The position numbers were made by a program, and so were the translations under genes. A stretch of DNA of 5,590 nt. Source: Ascidiaceihabitans sp. (GTDB lineage Bacteria; Pseudomonadota; Alphaproteobacteria; Rhodobacterales; Rhodobacteraceae). Positions 1 to 4,884 of the stretch are shown here, in pieces (the stretch's first letter is position 1; each line of letters opens with the position of its first letter). The stretch covers positions 1 through 5,590 of the forward strand of contig JALZUL010000213.1 of NCBI GenBank assembly GCA_023301665.1. The letters are read 5' to 3'. Under the pieces are notes generated by a model. That model was not told where the DNA came from. It worked only from the letters and a program-made list of their open reading frames with translations, and ran no database searches.

Positions 1-402
1 TTATCACTGGTCGCAATTGTCGTTGATGATTACGACGATGCCATCCGTTTTTACACTCAAAAACTGGGCTTTGATTTGGTCGAAGACACGTATCAGCCTG
101 AACAAGACAAGCGTTGGGTTGTTGTGCGACCTCAGGGTGCCGAAGCTGGGGGCATTCTTTTGGCGCGGGCATCAACACCAAAACAAGCGGCATTTGTCGG
201 GGATCAAGCTGGTGGTCGCGTTTTCTTATTCCTTGAGACAGATGATTTTAAACGTGATTACGCGGCCTACGTGGCCAATGGTGTTGAATTTGTCCGCCCG
301 CCACTCAAAGCGCCGTATGGAACGGTTGCGGTTTTCAAAGACCTATATGGCAACTTGTGGGATCTGGTTGAATACACGACGGACGAGCCAAAAGCGCTAT
401 AA
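1..402 (+). CDS. VOC (glyoxalase/bleomycin-resistance fold) family protein, 5'-truncated
   Basis: The frame is open from the first base to a TAA at 400-402, giving 133 visible residues. The true start lies upstream, probably only a few codons away because the first beta strand is already visible. The pattern is that of a single VOC module pair: an opening strand (LVAIVV) followed by DDYDDAIRFYTQKLGF at visible residues 9-24, then a second half with FLFLETDDF (75-83), GVEFVRPP (94-101), GTVAVFKDLYGN (107-118) and WDLVE (120-124). Glu124 sits where VOC enzymes place a metal-binding glutamate. The N-terminal metal-ligand position falls at or before the window edge and cannot be judged. VOC proteins range from glyoxalase I to dioxygenases and drug-binding resistance proteins, so no substrate can be assigned. 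The gene converges with another VOC gene 16 bases downstream, and I see no convincing intrinsic terminator between them. Confidence 0.88.
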   Translation, partial: LSLVAIVVDDYDDAIRFYTQKLGFDLVEDTYQPEQDKRWVVVRPQGAEAGGILLARASTPKQAAFVGDQAGGRVFLFLETDDFKRDYAAYVANGVEFVRPPLKAPYGTVAVFKDLYGNLWDLVEYTTDEPKAL

Positions 403-418
403 TTACCCCCTTTGCGCG

Positions 419-835
419 CTAACCATCGCGCCCAACCTCGTTCGGATCATCCGAAAACAACGCAATTTTATTGCCCTGAGGGTCCCGTAGGTAACCCACG
501 TAAAATCGCGGACCATAAGAGGCGCGAAAGCCCGGTTGCCCTTCGTCTGTTCCCCCCGTCACAAGTGCGGCTGCGTGAAGGGTGCGCACCTGTTGTTGAC
601 TGCTTGCCTCAAACGCCACCATCGCCCCGTTTCCTGCAGTCGCGGGAGCCCCGTTAAATGTGGGTTTCACATAGAAATCGGGCAGAACCGGCTTTTGCCC
701 AAAAGGGACCGGCAGTACATAGCTTAATCCCTCGGGCCCCTCCGATAATTCGTAACCAAGAGCAGGCAAAAAGGCTGAGTAAAATCGTTTCGCCAGATCA
801 ATGTCATCAGCACCAACCGTCACATAAGCAATCAT
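419..835 (-). CDS. VOC family protein (PhnB/glyoxalase-like), 138 aa
   Basis: A complete small VOC-fold protein. It opens with MIAYVTVGADDIDLAKRFY (residues 1-19) and closes with the family signature FYVGYLRDPQGNKIALF (111-127). I chose the ATG at 833-835 because GGAG lies 10 bases upstream and the first beta strand starts at once. The frame also runs back to a TTG at 863-865, but that extension has no ribosome-binding site and would lie on the promoter. The usual metal ligands look absent: Tyr4 stands near the position where related proteins carry His, and the C-terminal strand reads KIALF without the glutamate of metal-dependent members. A metal-independent binding or structural role is therefore possible, though ligand positions were judged by eye without alignment. 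It is not a close copy of the VOC protein at 1-402. The stop codon is TAG at 419-421. Confidence 0.88.
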   Translation of the reverse strand: MIAYVTVGADDIDLAKRFYSAFLPALGYELSEGPEGLSYVLPVPFGQKPVLPDFYVKPTFNGAPATAGNGAMVAFEASSQQQVRTLHAAALVTGGTDEGQPGFRASYGPRFYVGYLRDPQGNKIALFSDDPNEVGRDG

Positions 836-845
836 TCCGGTTTTT

Positions 846-850
846 CTCCA
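846..850 (-). promoter_or_regulatory. Shine-Dalgarno site fixing the start of the 419-835 VOC gene
   Basis: On the minus strand these bases read TGGAG, 10 bases before the ATG at 833-835. This supports that ATG over the in-frame TTG at 863-865. Confidence 0.7.
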
Positions 851-867
851 TTGCGTGGCTCTCAATA

Positions 868-896
868 ATCGTAGGGCACAGGTCTACGCGTCTCAA
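868..896 (-). promoter_or_regulatory. Predicted sigma70-type promoter of the 419-835 VOC gene
   Basis: On the minus strand, TTGAGA (891-896, 5 of 6 matches to the -35 consensus) is followed by exactly 17 bases and then TACGAT (868-873, 4 of 6 matches to the -10 consensus). Transcription would begin near 861, leaving a leader of about 25 bases that contains the GGAG site. This is the best-looking promoter in the window, but it is a motif match only. Confidence 0.5.
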
Positions 897-926
897 TCCC
901 CCTTGCGCCAGATCCCTTGCCAAAGC

Positions 927-968
927 GGGGAACCAACCCTATGAAAGCCTTTATAGGGTCCAGCCCCC
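927..968. repeat. Inverted repeat able to form a bulged hairpin
   Basis: ACCCTAT (936-942) pairs with ATAGGGT (953-959). Inside, AAA (944-946) pairs with TTT (950-952) around a three-base loop, leaving G943 as a bulge. Outside an asymmetric internal loop, GGGG (927-930) can pair with CCCC (965-968). No T-run follows on either strand, so it is not a standard intrinsic terminator. It could be an operator, an RNA structure or a small dispersed repeat; the sequence does not decide. Confidence 0.5.
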
Positions 969-1074
969 TGCCGTCCGCATCGTGGTGAAGCGTTGGAAAA
1001 CGTCCTTTTCGACTATTGTCGCATCGGATTTTCGGCAATGCGGGCACCCGATCCCTCCTTACTTTGCGACCTTT

Positions 1075-1079
1075 AGGAG
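1075..1079 (+). promoter_or_regulatory. Shine-Dalgarno site fixing the start of the 1088-1525 gene
   Basis: AGGAG lies 8 bases before the ATG at 1088-1090. The in-frame upstream ATG at 1016 has no such site, and the extra 24 residues it would add do not resemble the family. Confidence 0.8.
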
Positions 1080-1087
1080 ATTTTGGA

Positions 1088-1525
1088 ATGGATATATCGA
1101 TCCCCACGCGCACAGCGCTCAAAACGCAAGCCAAACGCTTGCGCGCCTCTCTTGGTGAACAAGGGAAGTTAATCACACATGCCCAAAGCTTGGAGGCCAT
1201 CGCCCAGCAATACGGAATGCGCGATTGGAACACGCTGCACGCCGCAGCCCCTGCTCAGAGAGAGCCTCATGCCAAGGCATGGCAAACAGGACATCGCATT
1301 TCGGGCATGTACCTTGGGCACCCGTTCACAGGGAAAATCAAATCGGTAACGCAGATTGCGCAAGGATTTTGGAAACTGACGGTTCTGTTCGACACCCCTA
1401 TTGATGTCGTCCAATCCGAGCATTTTTCAAACCTGCGCCGCCAAGTGAACTGTACGGTGGGTCCAGATGGGCAATCGGTACAAAAGACATCCAATGGTCA
1501 TCCACAGATTGTGATTGAAACCTAA
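1088..1525 (+). CDS. Glyoxalase_8-type ('glyoxalase superfamily') protein, 145 aa
   Basis: The N-terminal half matches what I recall of the Glyoxalase_8 domain: a basic helix (LKTQAKRLRASL, 11-22), then ITHAQSLEAIAQQYGMRDWNTLHA (29-52), in which the HAQSLE and RDWNTL motifs are the hallmark. The second half (70-145) opens with HRISGMYLGHPFTGKI and looks like a small beta-rich domain that accompanies this module in Rhodobacterales. Despite the name, no VOC fold, metal-ligand pattern or catalytic motif is visible, so glyoxalase activity should not be assumed. A small cytosolic binding or regulatory protein is equally likely. There is no signal peptide or membrane segment. Start choice rests on AGGAG at 1075-1079 and on the abrupt onset of family-like sequence. 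It stands alone on its strand: VOC genes lie to the left, and a convergent haem-enzyme-like gene lies 34 bases to the right, beyond a hairpin. Confidence 0.85.
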   Translation: MDISIPTRTALKTQAKRLRASLGEQGKLITHAQSLEAIAQQYGMRDWNTLHAAAPAQREPHAKAWQTGHRISGMYLGHPFTGKIKSVTQIAQGFWKLTVLFDTPIDVVQSEHFSNLRRQVNCTVGPDGQSVQKTSNGHPQIVIET

Positions 1526-1528
1526 TTG

Positions 1529-1551
1529 AGGTGCGCGGTCATCGCGCACCT
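1529..1551. terminator. Hairpin between convergent genes, probable weak bidirectional terminator
   Basis: AGGTGCGCG (1529-1537) and CGCGCACCT (1543-1551) form a perfect 9-bp GC-rich stem with a five-base loop. It sits between the stop codons of two convergent genes (1523-1525 and 1560-1562), which fits transcription termination from both sides. The tail is TATATCCC rightward and CAATTAGG leftward, so the T-run is poor and termination may be weak or assisted. Confidence 0.6.
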
Positions 1552-1559
1552 ATATCCCA

Positions 1560-2309
1560 CTATGCCCCCACAGGTGCCGCATCGGCATCCAAAACATATG
1601 TATGGATCGTAAATACGACAGCCCGTGTTTTAGGTAGTCGTAAGATACACTGGCGTTCGCTTCGATAGAACTCAGCGCCGTTAGGCCCATCGGCGATCGC
1701 CCGTGGACTGGTTTCAGAGCGGGGTTGATGTAGCTCTGGGTCCGCGTACCAAAGTTGATTCATCCGCCACAACGGCCGCCCGATTTGCACCCCGTCAAAC
1801 ATGCGCTGAACCCGCGCCGCAAGTTTGCTGTCATATTCCGCTACGGGGGCATGAATGGCGCTCAACGGTCGCCCGACTTTTTCACTCAGCAGCCAGCTGG
1901 CCGGAAAACACAAGACGGCCGCCACCAAAACATGTTCCTCACCGCGTTTTTCGTGAATACACAGGTCTTCTTGAACCAACCGCCCCAAGCAAGCCATCGG
2001 GTCTGCGCGCGAGACATGTACCAACCGCCCATCAGGACATGTCACATCATCCCCATCCACAACGAACCCAAGATCAGGTAGCAAATCCAACACCGTCTCG
2101 AGCAACTCCACGGCCGCAGGCATCGCTGTCTCACCCATCCAGACAACCGCCTTGCGATGGTGATCAATCAAGGAAATCCGCCGTGTCATTTGAGCCGCGT
2201 AGGCTTCATCAACCCGCAGCCAATCAGCCGCACCGCATGGCGCGATCCCCGGCAATGGGTTTGCTAGATGCATCTCGTCCGGAACAGTATTGTGCAAAAT
2301 TATGGTCAT
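1560..2309 (-). CDS. DUF3445 / haem-dependent oxidative N-demethylase-like protein, 249 aa
   Basis: Characteristic DUF3445 blocks appear in order: LVQEDLCI (111-118), LCFPASWLLSEKVGRPLSAI (133-152) running into HAPV (153-156), GRPLWRMN (177-184), then the closing SERQCILRLP (217-226) and VVFTIHTYV (231-239). The family includes the haem-binding PAS-fold subunit of bacterial oxidative N-demethylase (HODM), and I recall that the marine dimethylamine monooxygenase complex has a subunit of this family. By homology this could be a haem enzyme or sensor acting on methylated amines. That is inference: I cannot assign the haem ligand, and no reductase or partner subunit lies next to it. Length is normal for the short bacterial form, and no export signal is seen. 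The ATG at 2307-2309 is preceded by AAGGT (2316-2320), six bases upstream. The stop is TAG at 1560-1562. It is a lone transcription unit, divergent from the hydrolase-OsmC gene. Confidence 0.85.
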   Translation of the reverse strand: MTIILHNTVPDEMHLANPLPGIAPCGAADWLRVDEAYAAQMTRRISLIDHHRKAVVWMGETAMPAAVELLETVLDLLPDLGFVVDGDDVTCPDGRLVHVSRADPMACLGRLVQEDLCIHEKRGEEHVLVAAVLCFPASWLLSEKVGRPLSAIHAPVAEYDSKLAARVQRMFDGVQIGRPLWRMNQLWYADPELHQPRSETSPRAIADGPNGAEFYRSERQCILRLPKTRAVVFTIHTYVLDADAAPVGA

Positions 2310-2378
2310 GAGCGCACCTTAGAAAGCGATGATGCACAGCGCAATTGCCAGCGTGCCTCTTGGACATCATCAAACACC

Positions 2379-2390
2379 TTTCCGCGGAAA
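2379..2390. repeat. Perfect 12-base palindrome, possible operator
   Basis: TTTCCGCGGAAA is its own reverse complement. It lies 70 bases upstream of the DUF3445 start codon, a sensible place for a dimeric regulator to bind. No regulator gene is in the window, and function is inferred only from symmetry and position. Confidence 0.35.
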
Positions 2391-2531
2391 AATGCATAAG
2401 CTTACGTTACGTCCACGCGCTACTCACGCCACTTCGTAACAATTCCCCCTTGAATTCCTCGATCGGATCCGTTGCCTTCGAATAAAATAAAAGAAATGTC
2501 ACATTCAAACCACCAAAATTGCATCAATTTG

Positions 2532-2555
2532 AAATAACACCTCTCCAAATAACAC
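2532..2555 (+). repeat. 9-base direct repeat upstream of the hydrolase-OsmC gene
   Basis: AAATAACAC occurs at 2532-2540 and again at 2547-2555, a period of 15 bases, about 80-105 bases before the ATG at 2637. The arrangement could be a tandem regulator site. It could also be chance in AT-rich sequence. Confidence 0.35.
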
Positions 2556-2623
2556 ACCCACGTGAACAACGGGACACTGAACTTCACATTGCTCTCTTTC
2601 GGGACCATTCTACGCACAACCAA

Positions 2624-2628
2624 AAGGA
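2624..2628 (+). promoter_or_regulatory. Shine-Dalgarno site fixing the start of the hydrolase-OsmC gene
   Basis: AAGGA lies 8 bases before the ATG at 2637-2639. The frame stays open back to a GTG at 2562, but that start lacks a ribosome-binding site and would add 25 residues that do not belong to the hydrolase fold. Confidence 0.75.
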
Positions 2629-2636
2629 TTTCAGCT

Positions 2637-3851
2637 ATGCCAACACAACGCATTACGTTTCAAACGGCCAGCGGCGCGCAACTTTCAGCCCGCCTTGATT
2701 TACCTGCAGGTGCCCACCTTACTACCGCAATCTTTGCGCATTGTTTTACGTGTGGCAAAGACATTCCAGCAGCACGTCGTATTGCGGCGCGTCTTGCAGG
2801 TTTGGGTATTGCTGTTTTGCGTTTTGACTTTACCGGTTTAGGGCATTCTGAGGGCGAGTTCGCCAACACCTCATTCACGTCAAACGTCGAAGACTTGGTC
2901 GCGGCGGCCAAACATCTGACACAAACAGGCATGGCACCTAGCATGCTTATTGGCCATTCGCTCGGTGGCGCAGCCGTATTAAAGGCAGCAACCCAGATCG
3001 ACGGCATCAAAGCGGTTGCGACTTTGGGCGCGCCATTTGATCCAGGCCACGTGACACATAACTTTGCAGATTCTGTTTCTCAGATCATCGAAGAGGGGCA
3101 GGCAGAAGTTTCCTTGGGCGGTCGCCCCTTTATCATCGGCAAAGCCTTTGTTGAAGATGTGGCCAAGACAGAGCTTACCGAAAGCGTTGCCCATCTAAAT
3201 GCGGCACTTCTGGTCATGCATGCCCCGCTGGACAAAATCGTGTCTGTGGACAATGCCAGCGATATTTTCATCGCAGCGAAGCATCCGAAATCTTTCGTGA
3301 CCTTGGATGATGCCGATCACCTGATCACCCGCCCAGAAGATGCGGAATACGCGGCTGAGGTCATCACAACATGGGCCAGCCGTTACCTTCAGTTGCGCCC
3401 ACCTGCCCCGCCTATCGGTGCACCCGAAGGGATTGTGCGTACCTGTGAAGCCGATTCAAAAGGCTTCTTGCAAGACATTCACGCCGGCCCTGTTCACCAC
3501 GTTTTAGCGGATGAGCCTTTGGCCTATGGTGGTACGAACAAAGGCATGTCGCCTTACGGTTTTTTGTCAGCGGGCTTGGGGGCGTGTACCTCGATGACGA
3601 TCCGTATGTATGCACGCCGCAAAGGCTGGCCGCTGGATCATGTCAGCGTTGATGTGAACCACTCTAAAGTACATGCGCAGGACGCAGAAGCTGCAACAGA
3701 AAACAAGATCGACACGTGGAAACGCACGATCAAACTGACAGGCGCGTTGTCCGAAGAGCAGCGCCAGCGACTTCTTGAGATCGCGGACCGCTGCCCTGTG
3801 CACCGGACATTAGAGCGCGCGGCGAAGGTTGAGACCGAGCTCGCAGCCTAA
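2637..3851 (+). CDS. Bifunctional alpha/beta hydrolase - OsmC family protein, 404 aa
   Basis: Two domains are fused. Residues 1-252 form an alpha/beta hydrolase: HCFTCGKD (35-42) near the expected oxyanion region, LRFDFTGLGHSEG (61-73), the nucleophile elbow GHSLGG (106-111, Ser108), a likely acid at Asp199 (HAPLDK) and a likely base at His228 (DDADH), so the catalytic triad looks complete. Residues about 265-404 form an OsmC/Ohr-type domain: GMSPYGFLSAGLGACTSMTI (303-322) with Cys317, and ADRCPVHRTL (383-392) with Cys386, the two positions used by OsmC/Ohr thiol peroxidases. A proline-rich stretch (254-263) links them. The same fusion is known in alphaproteobacteria as a predicted protein; its substrate is not known to me. 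An esterase or thioesterase coupled to peroxide or electrophile detoxification is a reasonable inference. It is cytosolic, with no signal peptide. The gene stands alone and ends in a strong terminator. Confidence 0.93.
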   Translation: MPTQRITFQTASGAQLSARLDLPAGAHLTTAIFAHCFTCGKDIPAARRIAARLAGLGIAVLRFDFTGLGHSEGEFANTSFTSNVEDLVAAAKHLTQTGMAPSMLIGHSLGGAAVLKAATQIDGIKAVATLGAPFDPGHVTHNFADSVSQIIEEGQAEVSLGGRPFIIGKAFVEDVAKTELTESVAHLNAALLVMHAPLDKIVSVDNASDIFIAAKHPKSFVTLDDADHLITRPEDAEYAAEVITTWASRYLQLRPPAPPIGAPEGIVRTCEADSKGFLQDIHAGPVHHVLADEPLAYGGTNKGMSPYGFLSAGLGACTSMTIRMYARRKGWPLDHVSVDVNHSKVHAQDAEAATENKIDTWKRTIKLTGALSEEQRQRLLEIADRCPVHRTLERAAKVETELAA

Positions 3852-3877
3852 GCGTTTCAAAACGAAATTCACCCAAC

Positions 3878-3912
3878 AAAAAAGGCGCGCCCATATGGGA
3901 TGCGCCTTTTTT
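3878..3912. terminator. Strong bidirectional intrinsic terminator
   Basis: AAAAAAGGCGC (3878-3888) pairs perfectly with GCGCCTTTTTT (3902-3912), and the inner CCCATATGGG (3890-3899) can extend the stem. The six A and six T tracts give a U-run on both transcripts. It lies 26 bases after the hydrolase-OsmC stop codon. It is also the first clear terminator met by the leftward transcription unit that ends at 4083, so one hairpin probably serves both sides. Confidence 0.9.
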
Positions 3913-3964
3913 AGTGCAGCGCGGTCCCACCAACATCCAAAGCGGCCAGTTCGGCCAAACGCAT
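3911..3964 (-). other. Tiny coding-like frame (17 codons) ending at the terminator; possible gene remnant
   Basis: On the minus strand, an ATG at 3962-3964 opens 17 codons to a TAA at 3911-3913. The peptide is MRLAELAALDVGGTALH. The frame continues upstream of the ATG with VYNATDDL before an in-frame TAG at 3989-3991. Every codon is a common one for this genome, and the TAA runs directly into the A/T tract of the terminator, as the end of a real gene often does. There is no Shine-Dalgarno site before the ATG. It may be the surviving 3' end of a decayed gene, a leader-type micropeptide or chance. I do not recognise the peptide. Confidence 0.25.
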
Positions 3965-4082
3965 GAGATCATCTGTCGCGTTATAAACCTATGCTAAGGC
4001 ACTGCTTTAAAAATGTAACCCAGCCGCCTCCATGAGAAAGCGCGACGTGTTACAATTGCCCTCTTTTCCGCAATGACCGATC

Positions 4083-4481
4083 TTAAAGTTTGAAATAATT
4101 AGACTTCAAAACATAATCTTTACGTGGTCCTTTGACCTGCCATTTACAGCTCCAAACTGGCCAATCCGCGAAATCATAGACCACATCATATTGGTCAGGG
4201 TCACACCAATGCGCGGCATCCCCGCCCTCAACAGGCACTTGGTGAAAAAAACGCCCGTCATCAAAGTAGATATTAAGTTCAGCGTCCCAGCGGTACCGCC
4301 GCTCAGCCGTCATCGGGGGTTGCCCGTGCAAAGTTAAGGTCCCGCGTTCAACGTAGGCTAGACCATCCCCATCAGGTGACCATTCCGCTTGCCCGATAAA
4401 TTTGGCAGGTGGTGTTCCCTTTTGGTTAATCTCGCGGTTCAATTGCCACGTGCCGACAAAGTCATGCAATGAGCGTGGCAT
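4083..4481 (-). CDS. DUF6314 family protein, 132 aa
   Basis: This matches the DUF6314 pattern as I recall it: an opening DFVGTWQLNREI (7-18), YVERGTL (43-49), ERRYRW (60-65), DDGRFFHQVP (74-83), HWCDPDQYDVVYDF (91-104), WPVWSCKWQVKGPRKDY (107-123). Aromatic, Trp-rich strands and the F-x-G-x-W opening suggest a lipocalin-like beta barrel binding a small molecule; that is inference, as the family has no known function to me. No signal peptide is visible, so it is probably cytosolic. Its ATG (4479-4481) directly follows the TAA of the upstream gene (4482-4484) as TAAATG, and there is no strong ribosome-binding site of its own, so translation is likely coupled. The stop is TAA at 4083-4085. The nearest clear downstream terminator is the shared hairpin near 3900. 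Confidence 0.85.
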   Translation of the reverse strand: MPRSLHDFVGTWQLNREINQKGTPPAKFIGQAEWSPDGDGLAYVERGTLTLHGQPPMTAERRYRWDAELNIYFDDGRFFHQVPVEGGDAAHWCDPDQYDVVYDFADWPVWSCKWQVKGPRKDYVLKSNYFKL

Positions 4482-4838
4482 TTATTTGACGATCTCGCCA
4501 ACAGTGATTTCACCATTGTCGGTCTCCGCTATGAAACGTATTTTATCGCCAGAGCCCTCGACATAATAACACGCCAGCAAATCCTGCGGCGGCCATGTGC
4601 TACAGTATTTATCGCCTTGGACCTGCCATTGCCCCCAGCTTTGCCGCCCCGCCTGATTGTAGAGCGTCTTACCTGACGCCTCAAACGTTTGGGTCGCCGT
4701 TTTATACTTCAACTTGGTACCTGTGAGGGCCTGCGTAATTTCCGGACCCGTCATTGTTACCCAAACACCCTCTGCACTGGCCCCAATTGACGTGAAAACT
4801 GTTAGAAATAGCGCGGTAATAAGGGCGAAACGTCTCAT
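4482..4838 (-). CDS. Small exported protein of unknown function, 118 aa
   Basis: The N-terminus is a clear Sec signal peptide: a basic MRR, a hydrophobic core (residues 4-17) and a cleavage site after ASA (20-22), leaving a mature periplasmic protein of about 96 residues. The mature part has a beta-rich pattern with ITQALTGTKLKY (34-45), SGKTLYNQAG (55-64), SWGQWQVQGDKYCSTWPPQD (67-86) and ACYYVEG (89-95). Cys79 and Cys90 are the only mature cysteines and could form a disulfide. I recognise the general pattern from alphaproteobacterial hypothetical proteins but cannot name a family. AAGGA (4848-4852) lies 9 bases before the ATG at 4836-4838, so the start is firm. It is the first gene of a two-gene unit with the DUF6314 gene, and it is divergent from purB. 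Confidence 0.82.
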   Translation of the reverse strand: MRRFALITALFLTVFTSIGASAEGVWVTMTGPEITQALTGTKLKYKTATQTFEASGKTLYNQAGRQSWGQWQVQGDKYCSTWPPQDLLACYYVEGSGDKIRFIAETDNGEITVGEIVK

Positions 4839-4855
4839 ATTCGGGCTTCCTTAGC

Positions 4856-4884
4856 TTGTCGTTAGGGTCATCGCAGTTTATGGG
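4856..4884 (+). promoter_or_regulatory. Candidate purB promoter
   Basis: TTGTCG (4856-4861), a 17-base spacer and TATGGG (4879-4884) fit the geometry of a sigma70 promoter, though the -10 matches only 3 of 6 positions. It lies about 40 bases before the purB start, inside the 84-base spacer shared with the divergent exported-protein gene. No PurR-like operator is evident. Confidence 0.35.

Larger units (their letters stand above)
836..1087. other. Divergent intergenic region between the VOC and Glyoxalase_8-type genes
   Basis: This 252-base spacer holds the predicted minus-strand promoter (868-896), a bulged hairpin (927-968) and the ribosome-binding site for the rightward gene (1075-1079). 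No clear plus-strand promoter stands out. A weak candidate is TTGGAA at 993-998 and TATTGT at 1014-1019 with a 15-base spacer. A minus-strand frame is open across the spacer, but it uses rare codons (AGG, AGA, ATA, GGA) and runs antisense into the next gene, so I do not call it a gene. Confidence 0.6.
2310..2636. promoter_or_regulatory. Gene-free 327-base divergent regulatory region
   Basis: This separates the DUF3445 gene (-) from the hydrolase-OsmC gene (+), so it must hold both promoters. The half nearer the plus-strand gene (about 2440-2560) is markedly AT-richer than its surroundings. Visible elements are a 12-base perfect palindrome (2379-2390), a 9-base direct repeat (2532-2555), and TTCAAA/TTTGAA arms at 2504-2509 and 2528-2533. 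No promoter stands out on either strand. The frames open here give proteins with no family character, and I call no gene. Confidence 0.6.
3852..4082. other. Intergenic region between convergent units
   Basis: These 231 bases hold the bidirectional terminator (3878-3912) and the tiny coding-like frame (3911-3988, minus). From 3992 to 4082 I see only AT-richer sequence with short frames broken by stops, and no separate hairpin terminator directly after the DUF6314 gene. An untranslated RNA ending at the shared terminator on the minus strand cannot be excluded, but no convincing promoter supports it. Confidence 0.5.

Noticed and set aside
393..431. Possible terminator between the two convergent VOC genes
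   Set aside because: Only 5-bp stems can form (for example 414-418 with 427-431), partly inside coding sequence and without a T-run.
658..1158. A 166-codon plus-strand frame
   Set aside because: It is antisense to the VOC gene and overlaps the start of the next gene in another frame; the product has no family features.
862..1233. A 123-codon minus-strand frame covering the spacer before the Glyoxalase_8-type gene
   Set aside because: It runs antisense into a well-supported gene, uses rare codons (AGG, AGA, ATA, GGA) and overlaps the predicted VOC promoter. A remote chance remains that part of it is a decayed gene.
1703..2311. A 202-codon open frame on the plus strand
   Set aside because: It lies antisense to the DUF3445 gene, has a low-complexity Pro/Arg/His/Ser-rich product and no family character. 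The minus-strand frame carries clear family motifs.
2562..2636. N-terminal extension of the hydrolase-OsmC gene from a GTG at 2562
   Set aside because: No ribosome-binding site precedes it, whereas AAGGA sits 8 bases before the ATG at 2637, where the hydrolase fold begins.
2420..2653. A 77-codon minus-strand frame in the regulatory spacer
   Set aside because: It covers the AT-rich upstream region and the start codon of the opposite gene, and its product has no recognisable pattern.
3730..3972. An 80-codon minus-strand frame running through the terminator into the OsmC coding region
   Set aside because: It crosses a strong intrinsic terminator and is antisense to a certain gene. The coding-like signal near 3911-3988 is in a different frame.
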